A stretch of DNA of 22,174 nt from a virus, in IMG/VR virus record IMGVR_UViG_3300008110_006323, positions 1 to 22,174 of that record; one strand, written 5' to 3'. Positions 1 through 6,834 of this stretch are shown here, in pieces. Each line of letters starts with the position of its first letter. Position 1 is the stretch's first letter. A program made the translations under genes and the position numbers. The notes under the pieces were generated by a model, which was not told the origin of the DNA, did no database searches, and was given only the letters and a program-made list of their open reading frames with translations.

Positions 1-12
1 ATAGATATCATA

Positions 13-519
13 TTACTTTGCTTTCTTATCTTCTGTTAAGAGTTGCTTTGTATCAGCAACTTTGCTCTCAGTGGCAGTATCAGTAATATCAATCTTCTTA
101 GGCTTCTTTGAATCTGGAATGATATTCTCGAGCCAAATCTTAAGCATGCCGTTTACAAGTTCGGCATTCTTAATTTCCACAGTGTCTGCGAGAGAGAACT
201 TACGAGTAAATGCGCGATCAGCAATACCCTTGTGAAGATAATCTACATTATTATCTTCGCTTCCGATTGCTGAGTTGCCGGAAATAATTAATGAACCATC
301 CTGGAAAGTCATATCAAGTTGATGCTTACCAAAACCAGCAACAGCCATTTCGATGACGTACTTATTGTCGTCAACTTTGGCAATATTGTATGGTGGATAG
401 TTTGGGATTACTTTTGAGAGAGTTTCGTTTGCTTCTTCGAATCTCTTGATCATTGGTTCAAAACCAACGAAATAACGGTCGAAATTTGGCAAATCAAAAA
501 GTCTTGCTAAATTAGTCAT
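13..519 (-). CDS. hsp20: Small heat-shock protein, Hsp20/IbpA-like
   Basis: An ATP-independent holdase chaperone of 168 residues that would bind unfolding proteins in the infected cytoplasm. The alpha-crystallin domain covers roughly residues 42-132. It contains the segment AVAGFGKHQLDMTF, the IbpA-type stretch YLHKGIADRAFTRKFSLAD and the NGMLKIWL strand near 123-130. A C-terminal I-x-I motif (IDI, 143-145) follows, then a charged tail. The frame is open for 30 more codons upstream, but the start at 519 is preferred because AGGAGG lies 7 bases before that ATG. Hsp20 genes are common in T4-like cyanophages and related marine myophages, where they are thought to help capsid or host protein folding. 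A sigma70-like promoter lies upstream, and the leader can fold a small hairpin (553-558 with 568-573). The family assignment is secure; the infection role is inferred. Confidence 0.93.
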   Translation of the reverse strand: MTNLARLFDLPNFDRYFVGFEPMIKRFEEANETLSKVIPNYPPYNIAKVDDNKYVIEMAVAGFGKHQLDMTFQDGSLIISGNSAIGSEDNNVDYLHKGIADRAFTRKFSLADTVEIKNAELVNGMLKIWLENIIPDSKKPKKIDITDTATESKVADTKQLLTEDKKAK

Positions 520-572
520 ATTTGTCCTCCTGTTAAGCAAGGTTAATGTAACGTAGACCCATAAGGCGTCTA

Positions 573-580
573 CATAAATA
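573..580 (+). promoter_or_regulatory. Putative T4-type late promoter octamer
   Basis: CATAAATA fits the T4-like late consensus NATAAATA and lies 49 bases upstream of the IscA-like start at 629. It directly abuts the -10 box of the opposing hsp20 promoter. An eight-base motif can occur by chance in AT-rich DNA, so this is tentative. Confidence 0.4.
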
Positions 581-609
581 TATATAATGCTAAACCGTAT
601 AAAATGCAA
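581..609 (-). promoter_or_regulatory. Putative early sigma70 promoter of hsp20
   Basis: Reading the minus strand, TTGCAT (609-604) is followed after 17 bases by TATATA (586-581), about 62 bases upstream of the hsp20 start. The 16-mer TTTTTAGTTGCATTTT around the -35 box recurs upstream of the ArfA-like gene with the same 17-base spacing, which supports a real promoter class. No transcript evidence is available. Confidence 0.5.
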
Positions 610-628
610 CTAAAAACTTATATCTGAT

Positions 629-961
629 ATGAAAAATCTTGTTACCGTAACAGAAAAAGCTAAGAAATACTTATTAGATGCGTGTTTATCAGAAAACCGC
701 AATTCTATAAGACTTGAAGTTATAGGTGGTGGTTGTGCTGGGTTTAGCTATAAGTGGGAACTATCGGACCAAAAAGACCCTTTAGATAGTATAGTGCCTT
801 TAGACGAGTCTCATGAACTTATTGTGGATGATACGAGTCTTATGTATGTGATAGGTACAGAAATTGATTATGAGCAAAAGCTTGGAAGCAGCTCTTTAGT
901 CATTAAAAATCCTAACGAATCTTCTTCCTGCGGATGTGGAAAGTCATTTAGCGTAGGATAG
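629..961 (+). CDS. A-type iron-sulfur carrier, IscA/ErpA/HesB family
   Basis: A 110-residue A-type Fe-S cluster carrier, full length for the family. The three conserved cysteines are present: Cys36 in GGGCAGFSY, and Cys101 and Cys103 in CGCGKSF. Together they bind a 2Fe-2S cluster or iron for delivery to target proteins. The protein is cytoplasmic. Comparable genes are carried by marine T4-like phages and are usually read as auxiliary metabolic genes that support Fe-S enzymes during infection. There is no good Shine-Dalgarno before the ATG at 629. A late-type octamer lies at 573-580. Whether it acts as IscA, ErpA or SufA cannot be told from the sequence. Confidence 0.92.
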   Translation: MKNLVTVTEKAKKYLLDACLSENRNSIRLEVIGGGCAGFSYKWELSDQKDPLDSIVPLDESHELIVDDTSLMYVIGTEIDYEQKLGSSSLVIKNPNESSSCGCGKSFSVG

Positions 962-994
962 GAGTTCAAAATCGACGTCCCACAGACGTTTGAT

Positions 995-1201
995 ATGGAG
1001 TGGTCTCAGTGTTATTGGCGATTAGTGTATTGGCAACACAATGTTAAGGAGTACAATTACCCTAGGTGGGACGTAAAGTCCGACTGGTCGAAACAGTCTA
1101 TTTACAATGCGTGGGTTGAGGCGGTAAGTAAATCAGATCCAACTATTAGGATAAGATTAACTTGTCAAAACGGAAAGTATATAGTTCTAGATACCAGATG
1201 A
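995..1201 (+). CDS. Small hypothetical protein, possible earlier start
   Basis: A 68-residue soluble protein rich in Trp and Tyr (MEWSQCYWRLVYWQHN at the N terminus) that I do not recognise. The ATG at 995 has no ribosome-binding site. A good GGAG (961-964) lies 6 bases before an in-frame ATC codon at 971; starting there would add the eight residues I-D-V-P-Q-T-F-D. It follows the IscA-like gene closely and ends 7 bases before the next start, so it is part of the same forward operon. The coding call rests on gene packing and the absence of competing frames. The function is unknown. Confidence 0.6.
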   Translation: MEWSQCYWRLVYWQHNVKEYNYPRWDVKSDWSKQSIYNAWVEAVSKSDPTIRIRLTCQNGKYIVLDTR

Positions 1202-1208
1202 GGATATT

Positions 1209-1622
1209 ATGATACCTACAGATCCAAAAGAAGCAGCAGAATTAGGTAAAAAATGGGGTGAGACCATTACAGATTCAGTATTTGGTTTTTCTGATGATAT
1301 AAAAAAAGTAAAAGCTAAGAATCAGGTTACTAAAGCACGTAATGAATTAGTCAAAATAAATAATGAAATAGCACGTAATAACAACCTTCTTCGCCAGCAA
1401 GCTATGAAAGAGTTAGCTGACGAACAAGAAAGAAAAAGAATGGCTATGATGTCTCCTGCTCAAAAGGAGGCTTATAGAAAGGCAAAAGAAAGAGCAGCAT
1501 TAGAAGAACGTAATAGACAAATTGATGCAGAAAATACTAAACAAATAATACTTGCATCTCTAATTGGTATTTTAATTTTCTTTGCAGTTGGTATGGGTAT
1601 TTTATTTTATTTGAGACACTGA
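1209..1622 (+). CDS. Tail-anchored coiled-coil membrane protein
   Basis: A 137-residue protein of unknown family. Residues about 30-110 are strongly charged and helical, with heptad-like Lys/Glu/Arg and Ala/Leu patterning (for example RKAKERAALEERNRQIDAEN), so a long coiled coil is likely. Residues 112-135 form one hydrophobic segment (ILASLIGILIFFAVGMGILFYL) just before the C terminus, typical of a tail anchor in the inner membrane. AGGA sits 4 bases before the ATG. It lies in a forward cluster with two paralogous one-segment membrane proteins, so a shared envelope role such as lysis accessory or membrane remodelling is possible, but this is inference. Confidence 0.75.
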   Translation: MIPTDPKEAAELGKKWGETITDSVFGFSDDIKKVKAKNQVTKARNELVKINNEIARNNNLLRQQAMKELADEQERKRMAMMSPAQKEAYRKAKERAALEERNRQIDAENTKQIILASLIGILIFFAVGMGILFYLRH

Positions 1623-1623
1623 T

Positions 1624-1941
1624 ATGGAATTTTTTGTTAAATTATTAGCTGACGTAGGGTTTCCTATTGCAGCAGCAGGTGCAGCAGGATACTTTGTATT
1701 TAAAATGATGCAATTTATCTTAGGTACTGTTATTAAATCTATTAAAGGATTAGAAGCGATTATTTCTGGTCTTGATGCACGTGTAAGAGTTATTAATAAT
1801 GAGATTGTGAAAACAGATAAACTTCTGTCTCAGATCATCGATGTTCCAACTGACCCAGAAATAAGTTCAAGATCTAACGATATGAGAACATTAGTAAGAA
1901 CGGAAGATGGTGGAGAATCAGAAGACGAACTTCGTAATTGA
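1624..1941 (+). CDS. Small membrane protein, paralogue of 2052-2360
   Basis: A 105-residue protein with one N-terminal membrane segment (about residues 12-37, starting GFPIAAAGAAGYFVFKMM), then an amphipathic helix (about 40-72) and an acidic, disordered C terminus. The segment GFPI-AAG--GYF and the following L-A/D-RVR-I/L-N pattern are shared with the protein at 2052-2360, so the two look like diverged tandem duplicates. It starts 1 base after the stop of the preceding gene. The glycine/alanine-rich segment followed by a charged helix is reminiscent of small holin-like proteins, but no family can be named. Confidence 0.75.
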   Translation: MEFFVKLLADVGFPIAAAGAAGYFVFKMMQFILGTVIKSIKGLEAIISGLDARVRVINNEIVKTDKLLSQIIDVPTDPEISSRSNDMRTLVRTEDGGESEDELRN

Positions 1942-1942
1942 G

Positions 1943-2083
1943 GTGAGAGTTTCTAAAATAAATGATAGGCGATATTATTCAGTATATGATGCAAGTAGAA
2001 GAAGATTATTGTTACAAACAAAATATTTAAAAGAAGTGGAAGTGTTTACAAATGGATATGGACATAGGGGAACTAGTCAATAA
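1943..2083 (+). CDS. Possible 46-residue protein with GTG start
   Basis: The 110 bases between the two paralogous membrane genes are open from a GTG at 1943 to TAA at 2081-2083. The product is basic, beginning (M)RVSKINDRRYYSVYDASRR. It would start right after the previous stop (1941) and overlap the next start at 2052 by 32 bases. There is no convincing ribosome-binding site. The residue composition looks protein-like and the phage leaves few other gaps this size, but it could equally be spacer. Confidence 0.35.
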   Translation: MRVSKINDRRYYSVYDASRRRLLLQTKYLKEVEVFTNGYGHRGTSQ

Positions 2084-2360
2084 GTATGGATTCCCAATCA
2101 TCGCAGCTGGTGGAATGGGATACTTCATTTACTTTATCTGGATGTGGACGACAACTGAAGTGAGTCCTGTTCTTGCAGATGCAAATAAAACACTTATTGG
2201 TCTCATTGACAGAGTAAGAAGATTAGATAATGATCTTATCAGACTTAATCAGAAACTAAAAATGACTGTAATACTAAAACAAAAAGCAGATTACAGTAAA
2301 GCCGATGTTAAAAAGTTCGATGCTGATATGGAAAAATCATCAGTAAAAAGGAGAGACTAA
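2052..2360 (+). CDS. Small membrane protein, paralogue of 1624-1941
   Basis: A 102-residue protein with a single N-terminal membrane segment (about residues 13-34, GFPIIAAGGMGYFIYFIWMW) followed by a helical, charged domain (LIDRVRRLDNDLIRLNQKLK) and a Lys/Asp-rich tail. It matches the layout and key positions of the protein at 1624-1941. The start could be Met1 or Met3. It is coupled to the following secreted protein through a TAATG overlap. No named family is recognised; the topology predicts an inner-membrane protein with a soluble helical tail. Confidence 0.75.
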   Translation: MDMDIGELVNKYGFPIIAAGGMGYFIYFIWMWTTTEVSPVLADANKTLIGLIDRVRRLDNDLIRLNQKLKMTVILKQKADYSKADVKKFDADMEKSSVKRRD

Positions 2361-2728
2361 TGAGAAAATTTATTATTTTAGGAACTCTACTATTTGCATC
2401 TACTGCAATTGCTGGTAATAATATTCTTCCTTTAAGACCTGGTATTACAAATAATAATGTAATGTTTGGTACTGCAGTTATTCAAGTAGAAAAGGCACCT
2501 ATTCAAGTAGAGAAACCTAAAAAAGGTAAACCTACTAACAAACTAGAATCATCTGATGAGTTTCCATCTGTAGATGGATACTTCGAAGGTCCACTTCCTG
2601 AAGTTATTTTTACCGGTGAACTTGAAGGGAGAGATGGAGAAGGTTCAAGTGTTGATGAGATTACAGAAGTAGGTTTATTTCCACAACCTTATTATTACTG
2701 TATTGACTGTATCAATACATCAGAGTAA
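2360..2728 (+). CDS. Small exported protein with C-terminal CxxC
   Basis: A 122-residue protein with a clear Sec signal peptide: MRKF, hydrophobic IILGTLLFAST, then a likely cleavage after AIA (residues 16-18). The mature part carries a short tandem repeat (IQVEKxP at about 41-46 and 48-53), a lysine-rich patch, an acidic middle and a C-terminal Cys114-x-x-Cys117 pair (CIDC) that could form a periplasmic disulfide or bind metal. The ATG overlaps the preceding stop as TAATG. The gene ends exactly where the opposing cyclase gene ends (2728/2729, no intervening base). The function is unknown. Confidence 0.75.
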   Translation: MRKFIILGTLLFASTAIAGNNILPLRPGITNNNVMFGTAVIQVEKAPIQVEKPKKGKPTNKLESSDEFPSVDGYFEGPLPEVIFTGELEGRDGEGSSVDEITEVGLFPQPYYYCIDCINTSE

Positions 2729-3637
2729 TTACTTACTAGTAGCTCTGTAAACCCCATCAAAACCTTTAGGTGGTCCATCTTCCATACGCTCGAGCATCAT
2801 GTCATAATAGTGCTCGAGCTTTCCATTAAAGCATGTTTTTAATTCTTTTGCAAGCTTAGACGCCCCGCCCCAATTGCCATCATAATAATAAGATAAGAAT
2901 CTAAAGTGTGTCTTTTCTTGATTATTAGCCCAATCGGCTTTATCAACAAGCGTATAGATCTTCACACCTTCTTTTTTACCTTTAACCGCAATACAATCTA
3001 ATTCAATAACGTTATAAGAACTCTTTACCTGATTAGCGGTTTCTGGTCCGAGGATGATCTGTACTCCATAGTTTTTTGATTGTCCTTCGAGTCTTGAGGC
3101 TAAATTAACATTATCCCCAAGGCAAGTATAATCAAAACGTTGTATACTACCCATGTTTCCCACAACAACATTACCAGTATTGATACCCAATCCCATACCG
3201 AACGGGGGGACTCCCTCTTTGGCAATCTCATCATTAAACTCCTTCAACTTATCTAACATCTTGACTGCAGCTTCAACAGCATGTTTAGCATGCTGTGTAT
3301 CATCAAGAGGTGCATTCCAAAATGCCATTTGTGCATCACCAATATACTTGTCAAGTGTTCCGTTTGACTCTAAGATAGACTGAGTCATTGCAGTCATGTA
3401 ACGATTCATTATCTTAGTAAGACCTTGAACGTCTGTACCGTAATGTTCAGATATAGAAGTAAACCCGCGAACGTCAGTAAACATGATAGATAACTCTCTT
3501 GTCTCACCACCAAGTTGTAGAAGTTCTGGATTCTTCTGTAACTTCTCGACCATTGCTGGTGATAGATATGTTCCAAATTGCTTCTTGATTTGTAACTTCT
3601 GTAGATACTCAGATATCATTTTCTGAGCAACAATCAT
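2729..3637 (-). CDS. Class III adenylate cyclase domain, detached from its sensor
   Basis: A 302-residue protein carrying a complete class III nucleotide cyclase domain (about residues 44-232), which makes cAMP from ATP. The metal-binding aspartates are Asp55 (MFTDVRGFTS) and Asp101 (YIGDAQMAFW). Lys97 and Thr171 form the Lys/Thr pair typical of adenylate-specific class IIIb enzymes. Asn178 and Arg182 (GDNVNLASR) are the transition-state pair. The segment before it (KKQFGTYLSPAMVEKL) is the usual linker of CHASE2 cyclases. The ATG at 3637 has no ribosome-binding site. The same frame is open upstream and encodes a membrane-helix sequence (LWDSSYILLAGSLIYF at 3638-3685). This suggests the ORF was once continuous with the CHASE2 gene at 3658-4659. 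About 70 further residues after the catalytic domain are unassigned. Confidence 0.9.
   Translation of the reverse strand: MIVAQKMISEYLQKLQIKKQFGTYLSPAMVEKLQKNPELLQLGGETRELSIMFTDVRGFTSISEHYGTDVQGLTKIMNRYMTAMTQSILESNGTLDKYIGDAQMAFWNAPLDDTQHAKHAVEAAVKMLDKLKEFNDEIAKEGVPPFGMGLGINTGNVVVGNMGSIQRFDYTCLGDNVNLASRLEGQSKNYGVQIILGPETANQVKSSYNVIELDCIAVKGKKEGVKIYTLVDKADWANNQEKTHFRFLSYYYDGNWGGASKLAKELKTCFNGKLEHYYDMMLERMEDGPPKGFDGVYRATSK
2788..2819. repeat. Perfect 9-bp inverted repeat near convergent junction
   Basis: GCTCGAGCA (2788-2796) and TGCTCGAGC (2811-2819) are perfect inverted copies with a 14-base loop, followed on the plus strand by only three Ts. It lies inside the 3' part of the cyclase gene, 60 bases beyond the end of the forward cluster, where it could act as a weak terminator. 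It may also be a chance result of the codons for two Leu-Glu pairs. Confidence 0.3.
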
Positions 3638-3657
3638 AAAGTAAATTAGTGAACCAG

Positions 3658-4659
3658 CTAATAGTATATAAGAAGAATCCCAAAGCTGGTTATAAGTTGT
3701 AAACAGATAAGTGCAAACGCTAATAGTTCTACAGTAGGTGCAATTGCAATACGTTCTGGTGTTGTTCCAGCAAATACAGAAAGTAGTGCCTGTGCTTGTA
3801 GATCTTGAACAAATTGTTCACCATGAGGTGTGGCAACTACTGTAGAAACTCCAGATGCAGACACACCTAGTATAACTAATTTACCTTCAACATCTTTTTG
3901 TTCTACATCTAAGAAATCTATATGCTTAAAACGGCTAGAAGGGTCAAGCCAAATACGAGCATTAGCATCAGTGTTAATAGTCTTAAACTGTGGAATGCGT
4001 ACAGCCTCGATACCTGCTTCTCCAGTTTTAATTTGGAACGATGGGTCATCTGTTAATGTTCTTATTATTTCTAAAGGAAGGGAAGGATATAGTTGATCGC
4101 CAATTCTCACTACCATTGGCATACGTCTGATAACACCATCTATTTCTGGTGTTGATGCAATAGTACCAACACCAGCAGCATTATCTGCAAATTGCTTTAA
4201 CGGAGCAACAGCACCAGGCCAGCTAAAAGTATAGGGGAGAGGGTCAGCACCAATGGCAGAAAATCCTCTCCTAACAGCATCAGGTTTTTGGGTTTGGTTG
4301 GTAGGCACCTGCGCAAGTACGATACCCCCAGATCCCACAGATTTTGCAAATTCATTATCGTGTCCGCTCCTATCGGGTTCTGAAAACAAAATAGGGAATA
4401 CTATTACACCAGCTTGATAATGACGAAGACGTTCAATCATATCAGCAAACTCTTTACGATCAATAGGCCACTGACCCAGCTTTTCGAGAGTCTTATCAGA
4501 TACGTCTACAATTACAATATCTTCGTTTGTTGTTATCTCTTTACTTCGTAACGTATAGTCAATAGACTTAAGTTCAAGAATTTGTACTGGATATGGATTC
4601 CAAACCTTAAGTGCTACTAATGCACCAAGTACAAGTAAAGAAATAAGAAGATTTTTCAT
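3658..4659 (-). CDS. CHASE2 extracytoplasmic sensor, truncated before the last membrane helix
   Basis: A 333-residue CHASE2 protein: an N-terminal membrane helix (residues about 3-17), a periplasmic CHASE2 domain (about 22-300) and a second hydrophobic stretch (about 307-333, ELLAFALICLQLITSFGILL) ending abruptly at a TAG. Typical landmarks are IVIVDVSDKTLEKLGQWP near residue 50 and the GKLVILGVSASGV strand near the end of the domain. CHASE2 domains normally sit in front of a cyclase or kinase through two or three further membrane helices. Here the next downstream ORF is the cyclase, in the -1 frame, so the pair reads as a split or frameshifted receptor cyclase. The start codon overlaps the stop of the short curlin gene as ATGA. 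The signal sensed is unknown. Confidence 0.88.
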   Translation of the reverse strand: MKNLLISLLVLGALVALKVWNPYPVQILELKSIDYTLRSKEITTNEDIVIVDVSDKTLEKLGQWPIDRKEFADMIERLRHYQAGVIVFPILFSEPDRSGHDNEFAKSVGSGGIVLAQVPTNQTQKPDAVRRGFSAIGADPLPYTFSWPGAVAPLKQFADNAAGVGTIASTPEIDGVIRRMPMVVRIGDQLYPSLPLEIIRTLTDDPSFQIKTGEAGIEAVRIPQFKTINTDANARIWLDPSSRFKHIDFLDVEQKDVEGKLVILGVSASGVSTVVATPHGEQFVQDLQAQALLSVFAGTTPERIAIAPTVELLAFALICLQLITSFGILLIYY

Positions 4660-4997
4660 TGTGTCTGGTTCACTATCAATGGATATGGATTACAAGATGA
4701 TATGCCGCAGTACTGTTGTATAGAATAAGAAAGGTTAGAAGAACTATTCTGTGTAACTGAAATATTATAGTTATTAAAGTTACCATATAATTCTATATTA
4801 GAACTATGATTTCCTCCACCTTGTTGATCTATAGAAACAGTACTGTTATTTAGGTCTGTTGCTAGAAAGTTTGATGTAGGATCTCCAATCTGAGTAGCAG
4901 TTATAGCATTACTATTGCCAGTCAGATTAATAATATTGCTTCCTGCATAACAAGGTGTAACTATTAGTAATAGAATTAAACTAATTATTTTTTCCAT
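4656..4997 (-). CDS. Short curlin-like exported protein
   Basis: A 113-residue protein with a signal peptide (MEKIISLILLLIVTPCYA, cleavage near residue 18) and curlin-type repeats rich in Asn, Ser and Gln, such as NSNAITATQIGD and TVSIDQQGGGNHSSNI. Such repeats form the stacked strands of curli amyloid subunits. A Cys pair (YCGISSC) lies near the C terminus. The ATG at 4997 is chosen because it begins the signal peptide; the frame is open upstream but only inside the phosphoesterase gene. It overlaps that gene by 13 bases and overlaps the CHASE2 start by 4. It has fewer repeats than the curlin at 6758-7432, so it could be a minor or nucleator subunit (CsgB-like), which is inference. Confidence 0.78.
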   Translation of the reverse strand: MEKIISLILLLIVTPCYAGSNIINLTGNSNAITATQIGDPTSNFLATDLNNSTVSIDQQGGGNHSSNIELYGNFNNYNISVTQNSSSNLSYSIQQYCGISSCNPYPLIVNQTQ

Positions 4998-5716
4998 AGG
5001 ATTACTTCCATAGTTCCGTCCATATGCTCGACAATTGCTGAGCAAGTTTCGACCCAATCCCCACAATTAAGATACGTAACTCCCATAATATCTCGTCTAT
5101 TAGGATGATGAATATGCCCACAAACAATACCATCACACCCAACAGATTTTGCATAATTGCAGAGAGTTTTTTCATAATCGCCTATAAAATTTACAGCTTT
5201 TTTGACTTTATATTTAAGCCAAGAACTAATAGACCACGGCTTAAATTTTAATTTATTTCTTATTCTATTAATAAAAACATTTATCACTATGGATACATCA
5301 TAAGCCCAGGATCCAAAATGAGATAACCATTTGGCGTGCTCTATAACAACATCAAATTGATCACCATGTATGACAAGATACTTCTTACCATCTACTCCTA
5401 TATGATAATCTTTATCTATTAATTTTATATTACCAAATTCATGATCGCCAAAACTTCTTAAAAATTCATCATGGTTACCAGGTATGTAAATTACTTCTGT
5501 ACCTTTACGAGCCATTCTCATTAACTTCTGAATAACATCGTTATGAGTCTGAGGCCAATAAAAAGATTTATATAATGCCCAACCATCAATAATATCACCT
5601 ACTAAGTATAATTTTTCACATTCAAATGTTTTAATAAATTCTAAAACTTGATTAGCTTGCGACATCTTAGTGCCAAGATGAATATCAGATATAAAAACTG
5701 TTTTATACTTGTTCAT
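4985..5716 (-). CDS. Metallophosphoesterase, LpxH-like (COG2908 type)
   Basis: A 243-residue calcineurin-type phosphoesterase, the normal length of LpxH, which hydrolyses UDP-2,3-diacylglucosamine in lipid A synthesis. The metal-binding motifs are complete: SDIHLG (Asp11, His13), GDIIDGW (Asp41), GNHDE (Asn81, His82), IHGDQFD (His117) and CGHIHHP (His201, His203). There is no signal peptide, so it acts on the cytoplasmic side. Its start overlaps the FecR-protein stop as ATGA, placing it in the middle of the curli operon. LpxH and the wider COG2908 group cannot be separated reliably by eye, so the substrate is uncertain. A role in adjusting the outer membrane during curli assembly is speculative. 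Confidence 0.85.
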   Translation of the reverse strand: MNKYKTVFISDIHLGTKMSQANQVLEFIKTFECEKLYLVGDIIDGWALYKSFYWPQTHNDVIQKLMRMARKGTEVIYIPGNHDEFLRSFGDHEFGNIKLIDKDYHIGVDGKKYLVIHGDQFDVVIEHAKWLSHFGSWAYDVSIVINVFINRIRNKLKFKPWSISSWLKYKVKKAVNFIGDYEKTLCNYAKSVGCDGIVCGHIHHPNRRDIMGVTYLNCGDWVETCSAIVEHMDGTMEVILWKK

Positions 5717-6834
5717 AGTGATTGCTTTATTGTTATAGTTGTTGAACCAGCATTGTTTACAACTTGTTTAATTGATATGTTATCTTGAGTTAATTCGTAA
5801 GTTGTTGTATGAGTATCTGCCACGTTCAGTTCAGCATAATGATTGACATCTTCTCTGTATAATACTACATTGTTCATATCATCTACAAAATATTTAAGTC
5901 CTGCACCTTTATTATATCTATTATAGTTTGGAAGTAGTGAGTTAAACTCTTCTAATTCACTTTGTAAGAATTGTGAACTTTGTGCATCTAAAACATTAAG
6001 CATAAAATCTTGATCTAAGAAATTAATATCTAATCTGTTGTTAATAAGATAATCTTTGTTCAATTCGTCATAAGCTAGAAAATCTACATTGAGGAAATCT
6101 TGATCAAGAAAGCTTTTAGTGGTTGTCATTTCATCTTGAGCTTTTTTAATTTCTCTTGGTGGTGTGACAATGAGAATATTATTAATTTGATTCTCGCTCA
6201 ATTCTAGTATCACAGGTTTAGTAGGAAGTTTACCTCTTGTATCCACTGATGTAGCTTGGAATGGTTTAGTCAACCATACTTCACCAGCATCAGTCATAAC
6301 AACTATTTGTCCTGTGATGCAATCTTTTTCAATGTCTCTGAAGCCGACAGGGCAAGAAGGTAAAAGAATAATAGTACTGCGACCAATCTCGTCAACAGTA
6401 GATGTAAAATCTGTACCTCTGACACCAATCGTAGCAGACGGCGTTTCAACCTTAACTTGTTGTGGATCATTCTTTGCAATCTGTCCTGATGTATACTTGA
6501 CTGTTCCTAAAGCAATCTTAACAGCTAGCTTACCTGCACCTTTGTTAGGATCATACACGAAGTTATCTATCACGAGTTTGCTTTGCTCGGTGATATGAAC
6601 TTGTGTTTGATCCTCAAAAGTAATACCTGCCTTCGCATTAGCAGTAGTGACAGTATCATCCATTTCTACTTTAGTACTAAGCTCGGAAGGTATTACTTCT
6701 TTGTTTCGCTTTATTTCTGTTGGACCAGTCTGTTCTGTAACAGTACCTATTGCAGCATTAGTAGTTGCTGTTAATAGACATAGTGTTGCCAGAGCCAGTA
6801 ATAGTCGCTGTAACGCTGCTATCAATTCCACCAC
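5713..6834 (-). CDS. Exported FecR-domain protein
   Basis: A 373-residue protein with a signal peptide (about residues 5-28, LLLALATLCLLTATTNAA) and a FecR domain (about 30-145) carrying the hallmark TPSATIGVRGTDF at 131-143. FecR domains are periplasmic ligand- or polymer-binding modules. Residues about 240-285 are a degenerate acidic repeat with FLDQDF occurring twice. The last 25 residues (NISIKQVVNNAGSTTITIKQ) resemble a curlin repeat pair. The start is GTG GTG at 6834, inside the preceding curlin gene, giving a 77-base overlap. No ATG in this frame would keep the signal peptide, so the overlap is likely real. Co-transcription suggests a periplasmic partner of the curlins or of the CHASE2 sensor. 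Confidence 0.88.
   Translation of the reverse strand: MVELIAALQRLLLALATLCLLTATTNAAIGTVTEQTGPTEIKRNKEVIPSELSTKVEMDDTVTTANAKAGITFEDQTQVHITEQSKLVIDNFVYDPNKGAGKLAVKIALGTVKYTSGQIAKNDPQQVKVETPSATIGVRGTDFTSTVDEIGRSTIILLPSCPVGFRDIEKDCITGQIVVMTDAGEVWLTKPFQATSVDTRGKLPTKPVILELSENQINNILIVTPPREIKKAQDEMTTTKSFLDQDFLNVDFLAYDELNKDYLINNRLDINFLDQDFMLNVLDAQSSQFLQSELEEFNSLLPNYNRYNKGAGLKYFVDDMNNVVLYREDVNHYAELNVADTHTTTYELTQDNISIKQVVNNAGSTTITIKQSL

Noticed and set aside
959-1201. Stop-codon readthrough fusing the IscA-like protein to the next ORF
   Set aside because: The frames coincide, but IscA ends normally at SFSVG, and a ribosome-binding site exists for separate initiation.
1355-1362. AATAAATA as a third plus-strand late promoter
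   Set aside because: It lies inside the coiled-coil gene, far from the next start; chance is likely in AT-rich coding DNA.
3637-3700. Programmed -1 ribosomal frameshift joining CHASE2 and cyclase
   Set aside because: The frames differ by -1, but no in-frame X-XXY-YYZ heptamer was found before the TAG, and a simple join still lacks an expected membrane helix. A lesion or split fits better.
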